This document shows positions 35,177 through 43,777 of a DNA stretch of 64,000 nucleotides, piece by piece (within the stretch, counting starts at the first letter, position 1; every line of letters starts with the position of its first letter). Location of the stretch: assembly GCF_003333325.1 (NCBI RefSeq), contig NZ_QOLC01000080.1, positions 1-64,000 on the forward strand, in the 5' to 3' direction. The position numbers were made by a program, and so were the translations under genes. The DNA comes from Candidatus Ulvibacter alkanivorans. GTDB taxonomy: Bacteria; Bacteroidota; Bacteroidia; Flavobacteriales; Flavobacteriaceae. Below the pieces are notes generated by a model. It worked only from the letters and a program-made list of their open reading frames with translations. It ran no database searches and was not told the DNA's origin.

Positions 35177-36595
35177 ATGCCTACATACGCAACTGCCCTA
35201 CAACACCCGATCTTCAATACCCTTTCGCAAGCTGCCGCAAATTTGGGTTTAGAAAGTTATGTAATTGGAGGTTTTGTAAGAGATTATATTCTAAAACGCG
35301 GCGAAGCCAAGGATATCGATATCGTCGCTGTGGGAAGTGGAATCGCGTTGGCAAAAGAAGTTTCGCGTTTGCTTCCTGGAAATCCGAAAGTTTCGGTCTT
35401 TAAAAATTACGGTACGGCGATGTTAAGAGCGGCCGGGATGGAACTCGAATTTGTAGGCGCACGCAAAGAATCGTACCAACAAGATAGCAGAAACCCGGCA
35501 GTTGAAGATGGTAGCCTGGAGGACGATCAAAACCGACGAGATTTTACCATCAATGCGCTAGCTTTAAGCTTGAATAAGGATGACTTCGGAAAGCTCTTAG
35601 ACCCGTTCAACGGTATAACTGACCTCGAACAACGAGTAATTAGAACTCCGCTGGATCCTTCGATCACTTTTAGCGACGATCCCTTGCGGATGCTTCGCGC
35701 CATCCGATTTGCGACCCAATTAAATTTTAACATCGCTCCCGAAGCGCTACAAGCCATTACCAATAAGGCCAATCGTATCGAGATCATTTCCGAAGAACGC
35801 ATCGTAGATGAAATTCACAAGATACTAATGGCTCCAACCCCGTCGAAAGGGTTTGCTTTACTACACAAGACAGGTCTTCTCCCTTACATTTTTCCAGAGT
35901 TGGTCGCACTGCAAGGCATCGATGAAAAAGAGGGACAACGACACAAAGATAACTTTTGGCATACCTTAGAAGTGGTCGATAATATTGCAAAAACTACAGA
36001 CAATCTTTGGCTGCGATGGGCCGCTTTATTACACGATATTGGCAAAGCACCTACCAAGAAATTCGACAAGAAGGTTGGATGGACATTCCATGGACATGAA
36101 TTTGTGGGCTCCAAGATGGTCTACAAGCTTTTTAAACGTCTCAAAATGCCTTTGAACGATAAGATGAAGTTTGTTCAAAAAATGGTGCTTATGAGTTCGC
36201 GTCCAATCGTACTCGCAAGCGATGTGACCGATAGTGCTGTGCGCAGACTCATTTTTGATGCCGGTGACCACGTAGAAGACCTAATGACACTTTGCGAAGC
36301 GGATATCACGACAAAGAATCCGAAGAAATTTAAAAAATATCATAACAACTTTCAACGTGTACGTGAAAAGATCGTTGAAGTTGAAGAACGGGATCATGTT
36401 CGGAATTTCCAACCTCCTGTAAGTGGTGAGGAGATCATGCAAACCTTTAATTTAAAACCTTCCAAAGAAATTGGTATGATAAAAGACGCCATAAAGGAAG
36501 CGATCTTAGAAGGTGAAATCCCTAATGAATATCAGGCCGCCAAAGAATACATGCTGAAAAAGGGAGCCGAACTCAACCTAACACCCGTGGATTAA
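35177..36595 (+). CDS. cca: CCA-adding tRNA nucleotidyltransferase / poly(A) polymerase family, HD-containing
   Basis: 472 residues. The class II nucleotidyltransferase head has VIGGFVRDYIL and DIDIVAVG (catalytic Asp pair) and RRDFTINAL. The neck FSDDPLRMLRAIRFATQL binds the nucleotide. The C-terminal HD domain WAALLHDIGKAPTKKF is intact, suggesting extra phosphohydrolase activity. Most likely maintains tRNA 3'-CCA ends. Starts 3 bases after the upstream gene; the last base of its stop is the first base of the ctaA ATG. Confidence 0.92.
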   Translation: MPTYATALQHPIFNTLSQAAANLGLESYVIGGFVRDYILKRGEAKDIDIVAVGSGIALAKEVSRLLPGNPKVSVFKNYGTAMLRAAGMELEFVGARKESYQQDSRNPAVEDGSLEDDQNRRDFTINALALSLNKDDFGKLLDPFNGITDLEQRVIRTPLDPSITFSDDPLRMLRAIRFATQLNFNIAPEALQAITNKANRIEIISEERIVDEIHKILMAPTPSKGFALLHKTGLLPYIFPELVALQGIDEKEGQRHKDNFWHTLEVVDNIAKTTDNLWLRWAALLHDIGKAPTKKFDKKVGWTFHGHEFVGSKMVYKLFKRLKMPLNDKMKFVQKMVLMSSRPIVLASDVTDSAVRRLIFDAGDHVEDLMTLCEADITTKNPKKFKKYHNNFQRVREKIVEVEERDHVRNFQPPVSGEEIMQTFNLKPSKEIGMIKDAIKEAILEGEIPNEYQAAKEYMLKKGAELNLTPVD

Positions 36596-37629
36596 TGTAT
36601 AGAAAGTGGGTTAAAATATCGCTCATTCTGGTGTATTTGGTCATTGTAGCCGGTGCCATGGTACGTATGACAGGCTCGGGCATGGGATGTCCCGATTGGC
36701 CAAAATGTTTTGGGTACTACATCCCTCCTACCGATGCGCAGGAACTAACATGGCAACCCAATAGAGCCTATAAGAAAGGACAAGTAATTATCAAAAATGA
36801 GACCTTACAAGTAGCAGCTCAAGATTTTAGAACCGGTGAGGCTTACAATGCTGTAAATTGGAATGCCTATACGAAACACGATTATGCCATATTTAATGTT
36901 TGGCACACTTGGATAGAATACATTAACCGTCTAATGGGCGCCCTATCTGGAATTGCTATATTGGTCATGGCGATCCTATCGATCTGGAAATGGAAAAAGC
37001 GAAAGCAAATTACGTTGCTATCGTGGTTAGCTGTATTCTTACTAGGCTTTCAAGCTTGGCTAGGCGCCACGGTAGTATATTCAGAATTGGCCCCTGTAAA
37101 AATTACTATTCACATGGTCATGGCACTGGTGATCGTAGCTTTGTTGCTTTACTTACTGTATATTTCTCGCGAACACAAACGCACCTTTTCCATCGCAAAG
37201 AGCTATGTTAATTTATTGATCTTTTCTCTCATCTTGACTCTTGTTCAAGTGGTCTTAGGCACTCAAGTAAGACAGTTTGTGGATGAACAGATCGATTTGG
37301 TGGGGTATGAAGCCAAAGCGATGTGGTTGGACGATCCAACAGTCACTTTTTACATCCACCGTTCTTTTTCCGTCTTGGTCTTTGTAGTGAATGCAGCTCT
37401 GTGGTACTTCAATAAAAAACACCGTTATGGGCTGCACAAGATAAATTGGGTGTTTTTATTGGTAATGCTTGAAGCGGCTACCGGTATTGCCATGTATTAT
37501 TTTGATTTTCCGGTATTGTCGCAACCCCTTCATTTGATCTTTGCATCGCTGCTCTTTGGCGTACAATTCTATGTAGTGATGGAAGCTTGGAAAAAGCATC
37601 GACCCGACTTTATTGCACGGCAGATCTAA
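36595..37629 (+). CDS. ctaA: Heme A synthase (COX15/CtaA family)
   Basis: 344 residues, 8 predicted membrane spans. It oxidises heme O to heme A for cytochrome aa3 oxidase. TGSGMGCPDWPKCFG is the family N-terminal motif. Histidines in WHTWIEYINRLMG, KITIHMVMAL, FYIHRSFSV and QPLHLIFASL fall at the ends of helices where the four heme-ligand His lie. It overlaps the cca stop by one base. A long loop between spans 1 and 2 (about residues 40-95) is normal in this phylum. Confidence 0.94.
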   Translation: MYRKWVKISLILVYLVIVAGAMVRMTGSGMGCPDWPKCFGYYIPPTDAQELTWQPNRAYKKGQVIIKNETLQVAAQDFRTGEAYNAVNWNAYTKHDYAIFNVWHTWIEYINRLMGALSGIAILVMAILSIWKWKKRKQITLLSWLAVFLLGFQAWLGATVVYSELAPVKITIHMVMALVIVALLLYLLYISREHKRTFSIAKSYVNLLIFSLILTLVQVVLGTQVRQFVDEQIDLVGYEAKAMWLDDPTVTFYIHRSFSVLVFVVNAALWYFNKKHRYGLHKINWVFLLVMLEAATGIAMYYFDFPVLSQPLHLIFASLLFGVQFYVVMEAWKKHRPDFIARQI

Positions 37630-37686
37630 AGCGACAACTTTTACAGAACGCTTCCCAAAATTACATTAGAACGAAGATTATATTTG

Positions 37687-37694
37687 TAACTTTG
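37687..37694 (+). promoter_or_regulatory. -7 box of the pRiA4b ORF-3-like gene
   Basis: TAACTTTG, exact consensus, 19 bases before ATG 37714. Confidence 0.6.
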
Positions 37695-37713
37695 CAGTCG
37701 AAAAATTTAGTAT

Positions 37714-38232
37714 ATGATTTATCGTTTTAGAGTTATACTCGACACCCATGAAGATGTCTTTCGTGACATAGAAATTGATGCATCCATGACCATGGAGGAT
37801 TTTCACAATGCCATAACACAGGCCTTCGGGTTTGCGGGTCAGGAAATGGCTTCTTTTTATGTGAGCAACGAAGCTTGGGAACAAGGAGAAGAGATCGCAT
37901 TGTTCGATATGAGTGAAGACGAATCGCAAGTACGTGTCATGAATGAAACGATCTTGGAAGATACCGTTTGGGAACAACAAACGCGACTTATCTACATCTA
38001 TGATTTCCTAAATATGTGGACCTTCTTGGTAGAACTTGCAGAGATAACAGAACCTGAAGACGGTCGAATTTATCCGAACTTAATGTTTGCGCATGGACAG
38101 ATTCCCGATGAAGCGCCGGAAAAAGATTTTATTATAGAAAGCGAGGAAGGTGCCGAAGAACTTGAAGATGAAGACTATGACCTAGATGCAGAAGATTACG
38201 ACAATCTCGATTTTGATGAAAATTGGAATTAA
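37714..38232 (+). CDS. Plasmid pRiA4b ORF-3-like protein
   Basis: 172 residues. MIYRFRVILDTHEDVFRDIEIDASMTMEDFHNAITQAFGF is the conserved front half of the pRiA4b ORF-3/IS1096-passenger-like family. The C-terminal 50 residues are strongly acidic (EEGAEELEDEDYDLDAEDYDN). Function unknown. Despite the family name there is no transposase or inverted repeat here. The gene has its own promoter box. Confidence 0.85.
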   Translation: MIYRFRVILDTHEDVFRDIEIDASMTMEDFHNAITQAFGFAGQEMASFYVSNEAWEQGEEIALFDMSEDESQVRVMNETILEDTVWEQQTRLIYIYDFLNMWTFLVELAEITEPEDGRIYPNLMFAHGQIPDEAPEKDFIIESEEGAEELEDEDYDLDAEDYDNLDFDENWN

Positions 38233-38300
38233 CGATTGAAGCCCTATTCTCGTTACTGAAAATTTGAATACGCTAATAACTTTCAACACCTAATTGATCA

Positions 38301-39359
38301 ATGCTCAACCTATATTCAACCCATATTGCCTCCTTATCAATTCATAGAATAGGAAATAAAAGTAGAAATGAATCCATGCTACTTTCAGAACAACCCTATA
38401 AATTAGATGATGAGTTAACCCCTTTATTAAAAGAATTCTTTCTGAAACCATTTCGGGATAAGGAAGAGAACTACTACCAATTTGAGCACGAAGCCGATCT
38501 AGAGTTTCATGAGTTGTACACCATCGCTTCTGAAATATTTGCGAATCCGGAAAGCATACACCAACAATCAAAAAAGATCACCCAACACCTTTTTGAACAA
38601 TCGATGCACCCACATATAAAAAGTGGTGAGGTGTATGTAGCTTATTTGGAAGGGCTGCAAATAGACAATGAAAAAGTGGATGCGATTGGAATCTTCAAGT
38701 CGGAGTTAAAACAAGATTTTCTACAGTTTTCAGAAAAAGAAAATCAGCTGGAAGCCTTTTTACAACAGGGGGTAAATTTGAACAAACTTGATAAAGGCTG
38801 TCTAATCTTTAATGTAAAAAAAGAAGAAGGCTATAAGATCTTGTCGGTAGACAGCAATCGATACGATGCGCGATACTGGCTCGAAAGTTTCTTAGGCGTT
38901 GACCCTTGTGAAGACGACAACTTTAAGACCAAGAAATATTTGAAGTTTTGTCAAGATTTCGCCAAAGATGTCGTATTACCTGCCGAAGACAAACAGCAAG
39001 AAGTGCTTTTTATGAACAGAGCAGTCAACCATTTTGCAAAGAATGACACCTTTGAAGAATCTTCATTCATGAACGAAGTGATCGATAATCCCGATCTTAT
39101 TCCTGAGTTCCAGCACTACAAGTCTGAGCGCGCTCCCAAGTACAGCATTGAAGATCTAACGACCTTCCCTATCGCTAATACGGCAGTTTCCGCAGCAAGA
39201 AAGAAAATAAAGAACGTGATTAATCTGGACACCAATATTCAGATAAAAATGGATTTTATTAATCCCGAAAGTGCAGAACGTTTTGTGGAAAAAGGATGGG
39301 ATGAAGAAAAACAGATGTACTATTATCTGGTGTATTTCAATAAAGAGCAAAAATCATAG
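38301..39359 (+). CDS. Nucleoid-associated protein, NdpA/YejK (NA37) family
   Basis: 352 residues. NLYSTHIASLSIHRIGNKS at the N-terminus and FCQDFAKDVVLPAEDKQQEVLFMNRAVNHF in the middle fit the family of 37-kDa nucleoid proteins, which bind DNA and are linked with chromosome organisation. A related start a few codons later is possible. It stands alone between the pRiA4b-like gene and the ABC transporter. Confidence 0.85.
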   Translation: MLNLYSTHIASLSIHRIGNKSRNESMLLSEQPYKLDDELTPLLKEFFLKPFRDKEENYYQFEHEADLEFHELYTIASEIFANPESIHQQSKKITQHLFEQSMHPHIKSGEVYVAYLEGLQIDNEKVDAIGIFKSELKQDFLQFSEKENQLEAFLQQGVNLNKLDKGCLIFNVKKEEGYKILSVDSNRYDARYWLESFLGVDPCEDDNFKTKKYLKFCQDFAKDVVLPAEDKQQEVLFMNRAVNHFAKNDTFEESSFMNEVIDNPDLIPEFQHYKSERAPKYSIEDLTTFPIANTAVSAARKKIKNVINLDTNIQIKMDFINPESAERFVEKGWDEEKQMYYYLVYFNKEQKS

Positions 39360-39464
39360 AACGTACCCACTGCTGGTTGTGCACCGAGCATTTTAAAAAT
39401 TGAAAATGTAACAATTTCCGGGCTCGTTCGTCATACTAGAAACTAATTACCAAAACCACAGTAC

Positions 39465-40361
39465 GTGCAACCTATACTTACTATCAACAATCTTACCAAG
39501 CGATTTGGTTCGCTCACGGCGGTCGATGACCTGTCGTTTACCATCGAAAAAGGAAATGTATACGGGATCTTAGGTCCAAATGGAAGTGGAAAATCTACTA
39601 CTTTGGGTATCGTTCTCAATGTAGTGAACAAGACCTCGGGCAATTTCCACTGGTTCGATGGAAGTGACTCTACCCATAATGCATTAAAAAAGGTAGGCGC
39701 CATTATTGAGCGCCCAAACTTTTATCCATATATGACCGCCGTTCAAAACCTGAACTTGGTGTGTAAGATCAAAGAAGTTTCTCCCGATAAAATAGAAGAG
39801 AAGCTAGAATTGGTAGGACTTAGCGAACGAAAGGATAGTAAATTTAGCGCCTATTCGCTCGGTATGAAACAACGATTAGCGATCGCCTCTGCCCTGCTCA
39901 ACGACCCGGAGATCCTGATCTTAGATGAACCTACCAACGGTTTAGACCCACAAGGAATTCATCAAATACGAGAGATTATAAAGAAGATCGCATCGCAAGG
40001 CACGACCATATTACTTGCTTCTCACCTTTTGGATGAAGTGGAAAAGGTGTGTAGCCATGTTGTAATTCTTCGGAAAGGAGTAAGTTTATATAGTGGCAGT
40101 GTAGATGCCATGAATGCAAGTCATGGATTTTTCACCTTACAGAGCAAGGATATCGATCTATTGCAAAGCACCTTAGAAAATCATCCATCGTTTGGAGTGC
40201 TAAAGCGAGAAGGAGCGTCGATCGTTGCGTACTTACAAGAGCCTATGGATGCCACCGAATTGAACAAACTGCTTTTCGATAAGGGTATTACACTGTCCCA
40301 TCTGGTAAAACGCAAAGAGAGTCTTGAAGAACAATTCCTTGAACTTACCAAAAACAACTAA
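39465..40361 (+). CDS. ABC transporter ATP-binding protein
   Basis: 298 residues from GTG 39465. Walker A GPNGSGKST, signature YSLGMKQRL, Walker B LILDEPTNGLDPQG and switch His LLASHLLDEV are all intact. The C-terminal 80 residues form a regulatory extension seen in ABC-2 type exporters. It partners with the permease that starts 2 bases after its stop; the exported substrate is unknown. Confidence 0.92.
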   Translation: MQPILTINNLTKRFGSLTAVDDLSFTIEKGNVYGILGPNGSGKSTTLGIVLNVVNKTSGNFHWFDGSDSTHNALKKVGAIIERPNFYPYMTAVQNLNLVCKIKEVSPDKIEEKLELVGLSERKDSKFSAYSLGMKQRLAIASALLNDPEILILDEPTNGLDPQGIHQIREIIKKIASQGTTILLASHLLDEVEKVCSHVVILRKGVSLYSGSVDAMNASHGFFTLQSKDIDLLQSTLENHPSFGVLKREGASIVAYLQEPMDATELNKLLFDKGITLSHLVKRKESLEEQFLELTKNN

Positions 40362-40363
40362 CC

Positions 40364-41206
40364 ATGCTTCGATTACTTTCTATAGAATTTCAAAAATTAC
40401 GATATAGTCGTTCTGCAAAAGTGCTAACGATCACCTATTTTGTATTAATAAGCTTTATTGCATTAATTGCTTCCTATAAGTTTGAATTTGGTAATGTAAA
40501 CTTCCGAATTGCCGAACAAGGCATCTTTAATTTCCCTTTTATTTGGCACTTTAATTCGTGGGTCGCAGCTTGGCTTAAGATCTTCTTAGCTATTGTCATT
40601 GTTTCCATGGTCTCTAACGAATACAGCTATAAGACCCTCAAGCAAAATTTGATCGACGGCCTCAGCAAAAAGGAGTTCCTCGCTTCCAAGGTATTAACCG
40701 TATTACTGTTTTCGGTGTTATCTACCGTATTCCTCTTTATCGTATCGATGATCTTAGGGTTGGTATTCTCAGATTATACTGAGATCGGGATCATTTTTAG
40801 CGACATGGAATACCTATTGGCGTATTTTATTAAACTAATAGGATTCTTTAGTTTCTGTTTGTTCTTAGGGGTATGGGTAAAACGTTCGGCATTTGCCTTA
40901 GGTTTCTTGGCGTTATGGCAGATCATCGAAGGACTAATTTCCCTCTTCTTCAGTTTTATAAATTATAAGACCGACGTAAACCTTAACGATTCGGTTTTCC
41001 AATTCTTGCCGTTGGCATCTATGAGTAATCTGGTAAAAGAACCCATCACTCGATTGGGTGCGATCAAGTCGGTAGCCAATCAAATTGGCGGTGAGAATTT
41101 TGTCAAGGATTATGGGGTACATTGGTATCAAATAGCCATAGTGCTTTTCTGGACCTTGCTCTTTATCTATGGTGCCTATCGCATCCTGAAAAAACGCGAT
41201 CTTTAA
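40364..41206 (+). CDS. ABC-2 type transporter permease
   Basis: 280 residues with about six membrane spans and a long first extracytoplasmic loop. EYSYKTLKQNLIDGLSKKEFLASKVLT is the coupling-helix region usual for ABC-2 permeases. It forms the exporter with the adjacent ATPase. Substrate not deducible: candidates are lipids, antibiotics or gliding-related factors, with no direct evidence. Confidence 0.85.
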   Translation: MLRLLSIEFQKLRYSRSAKVLTITYFVLISFIALIASYKFEFGNVNFRIAEQGIFNFPFIWHFNSWVAAWLKIFLAIVIVSMVSNEYSYKTLKQNLIDGLSKKEFLASKVLTVLLFSVLSTVFLFIVSMILGLVFSDYTEIGIIFSDMEYLLAYFIKLIGFFSFCLFLGVWVKRSAFALGFLALWQIIEGLISLFFSFINYKTDVNLNDSVFQFLPLASMSNLVKEPITRLGAIKSVANQIGGENFVKDYGVHWYQIAIVLFWTLLFIYGAYRILKKRDL

Positions 41207-41243
41207 AACAATTTTCATCTCAGCGCTTCCACTAAATATTGCG

Positions 41244-41251
41244 TATATTTA
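41244..41251 (+). promoter_or_regulatory. Candidate -7 box of the first type B T9SS gene
   Basis: TATATTTA, one base from TAnnTTTG, 18 bases before ATG 41270. Confidence 0.45.
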
Positions 41252-41269
41252 GGGTTGAATCATATTGCG

Positions 41270-43690
41270 ATGAAATTGCTGAAATATATTGGGTGTATTG
41301 TTTGTTTGACCATTACAGCAGGTCTCTCGGCTCAAGATATTTCGCTATTTCAACAGTTTAACGGACGTTACGATTATATTGCCTTCGGAAACACCCTCAA
41401 TACCAGTGAGAACTCTGCCGGTGGACAAGTTTGTGAGATCTTGACTTCAAGTAGCGCCGACTTTGAATTACAGCCCAATCAGACGCTAGTAGCCGCATAT
41501 TTATATTGGGCAGGCTCCGGAAACGGAGATTTCGATATCCTATTCAATAACACGCCTGTATCGGCAGAGCGGACCTTTTCCAATACCTTAGGAACGCTTA
41601 CATTCTTTGCAGCCTATGCCGACGTAACTTCTTTGGTAGCTGCGACCGGAAATGGAAATTATACCGTTTCCGAATTAGACCTCACTAACGATATTCCGGT
41701 GTACTGTAACACCACTACCAACTTTGGAGGCTGGGCAGTTACCGTAATCTATGAGGATCCCAATGTTTCTTTAAATCAATTAAATGTATTCGACGGACTA
41801 GAAAGTGTTTCAGAATCCAATCCGGAATTAAATATCGAACTGGATAACCTCAACGTTTTAGACAATATTGGAGCCAAAATTGGCTTTACTTCTTGGGAAG
41901 GTGATGCCTCGCTCGCTGTCAATGAAACCTTACAAGTAAATGGTAATATCATTAGTAATCCACCTTTAAATCCCCCTGCAAACGCTTTTAATAGCACCAA
42001 TAGTTTTACTGGGTCCAGCGAATTGTACAATATGGACCTTGACTTTTATAATATTGAGAACAATATCCAACTGGGTGACCAATCGGCTGTAATTACGCTT
42101 ACTTCAGGCGATGATTTTGTAATGATCAATAATGTGATCACAGTCCTTAACACAGAACTTCCCGACGCCACTATCGAGATCGAGGTCACAGATGGAAGTA
42201 CCGAGTGCGACGATCGAGAAATCACTGTCGACTACACTGTGTTTAACGTTAATAGCACAGATGTTCTTCCCACCGACACACCCATCGCTTTTTATGCCAA
42301 TTCAAGCTTGATAGGACAATCGGCCACTACGGTCGAGCTACCTATTGGCGGACAAGAAAGTGGCTCGATCACTCTTACGGTTCCTGCTTCAATTCCGGCC
42401 GATTTTAACTTGATTGCCGTCGTGGATGATACTGGAACAGGTACCGGCATCGTTAATGAACTGAACGAAGACAACAATGAGGCCATGGTATTGGTCCACT
42501 TGCAACTATTCCCCGAAATAATAGGATTGCAAGATCTAGAACAATGCGATGTGGTAGGAATTGAAGTTTTTGATCTTACCGAAGCCACCGCTCAGATCGA
42601 CCCTGTCAATGACATTTCGTATCACACCACCCAAGAAGATGCCGAAAACAATCAAAACGCTATCGTTGATCCCGAAATCTTTCAAAACACTTCAAATCCG
42701 CAAACGATTTACATTCGAGTAGCAAATCCAGATTGTTCTTTGGTAGCTAGTTTTGAGATCGAAGTGATCGATTGTCCGTTGCCGGATGTAACCATAACAA
42801 TAGACAATACTTTAAATGCCTGCAGACAGCGCGATCTAACGATCGATTACACTGTTTATAATACTATGGCGACGGGACCGCTTCCGGCAAATACACCAAT
42901 TGCATTTTATGCGAATAACGTACTGGTTGGACAAGCTGCCACAGTAAATGTCATTCCCGTTGGTGGCAGCGAATCAGGTACAATTTCAGTACCCTTACCG
43001 GAGAACATTCCCGATGTTTTTATTCTGAAAGCTGTAGTTGACGATACTGGAAATGGTACAGGAACTATCTTCGAGTTGAATGAAGGCAATAATAACTTTG
43101 ATATTCAAGTGGAGTTTATGAGCATCCCTCCTATTGTAAGTCTACCCGACCTGCTCGCCTGTGACATAGGATTCGATACTGCCTTATTCAATCTTCGCGA
43201 ACAAGATCCTCTTATCGCGCCAGACGGTAATGGCGAAATTAATTACTTCACCAATCAAGATGATGCTATTGCCAATACGAATCCAATTGGTGACCCAGAA
43301 CAGTATGAAAACGGTGCAGATCCACAACTCATTTTTGTACGTCTAGAGACAGAAGTATGTTTTGCAACTGCTTCCTTTTTGATAAAGACTGAAAATTGTG
43401 CGCCTGAAATTCCCCAAGGGATGTCTCCTAATGGCGATGGACTTAACGATCCGTTTAAAATTAAAGGACTGGTCAATGTCTTTGAACAATTCGTACTTAA
43501 GATCTATAGTCGTCAAGGCAATCTGATCTATGAAGGAGGTAACGAAGAAGGCCTATGGGACGGTATTCCAAACACCGGACTGTTGTATAAAGACAATTTG
43601 GTCCCGGTTGGCACCTATTACTATGTGCTTATCTTGAACGATCCCGAATTCCCGGAACCGTTTCTCGGATTTGTGTATGTGAATTATTGA
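41270..43690 (+). CDS. T9SS type B secreted surface protein with two CARDB-like modules
   Basis: 806 residues from ATG 41270. Signal peptide MKLLKYIGCIVCLTITAGLSAQ. The N-terminal region (about 25-300) is DUF3344-like. Two CARDB-type Ig modules follow, each with an ITVDYTVFN/LTIDYTVYN start and VVDDTGTGTG/VVDDTGNGTG end. FDLT-type repeats come next (VFDLTEATAQ..., LFNLREQDPL...). The C-terminus (PQGMSPNGDGLNDPF to FLGFVYVNY) is the type B gliding-motility-associated (CHU_C) sorting domain. Predicted exported through T9SS and surface attached. Likely a large adhesin or matrix protein. Confidence 0.88.
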   Translation: MKLLKYIGCIVCLTITAGLSAQDISLFQQFNGRYDYIAFGNTLNTSENSAGGQVCEILTSSSADFELQPNQTLVAAYLYWAGSGNGDFDILFNNTPVSAERTFSNTLGTLTFFAAYADVTSLVAATGNGNYTVSELDLTNDIPVYCNTTTNFGGWAVTVIYEDPNVSLNQLNVFDGLESVSESNPELNIELDNLNVLDNIGAKIGFTSWEGDASLAVNETLQVNGNIISNPPLNPPANAFNSTNSFTGSSELYNMDLDFYNIENNIQLGDQSAVITLTSGDDFVMINNVITVLNTELPDATIEIEVTDGSTECDDREITVDYTVFNVNSTDVLPTDTPIAFYANSSLIGQSATTVELPIGGQESGSITLTVPASIPADFNLIAVVDDTGTGTGIVNELNEDNNEAMVLVHLQLFPEIIGLQDLEQCDVVGIEVFDLTEATAQIDPVNDISYHTTQEDAENNQNAIVDPEIFQNTSNPQTIYIRVANPDCSLVASFEIEVIDCPLPDVTITIDNTLNACRQRDLTIDYTVYNTMATGPLPANTPIAFYANNVLVGQAATVNVIPVGGSESGTISVPLPENIPDVFILKAVVDDTGNGTGTIFELNEGNNNFDIQVEFMSIPPIVSLPDLLACDIGFDTALFNLREQDPLIAPDGNGEINYFTNQDDAIANTNPIGDPEQYENGADPQLIFVRLETEVCFATASFLIKTENCAPEIPQGMSPNGDGLNDPFKIKGLVNVFEQFVLKIYSRQGNLIYEGGNEEGLWDGIPNTGLLYKDNLVPVGTYYYVLILNDPEFPEPFLGFVYVNY

Positions 43691-43735
43691 GCTGCTAAAA
43701 GTGTTAAAAAGACTGCGAAATAACAATCTATTCAA

Positions 43736-43743
43736 TAATTTTG
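43736..43743 (+). promoter_or_regulatory. -7 box of the second type B T9SS gene
   Basis: TAATTTTG, exact consensus, 34 bases before the TTG start. Confidence 0.55.
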
Positions 43744-43777
43744 CAGCGCTATTTAAAAGTAAAATTGATTGTTCTCC

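Noticed and set aside
37714..38232. Mobile-element origin suggested by the pRiA4b/IS1096 passenger family name
   Set aside because: No transposase, terminal repeats or target duplications nearby, and base composition like its neighbours.
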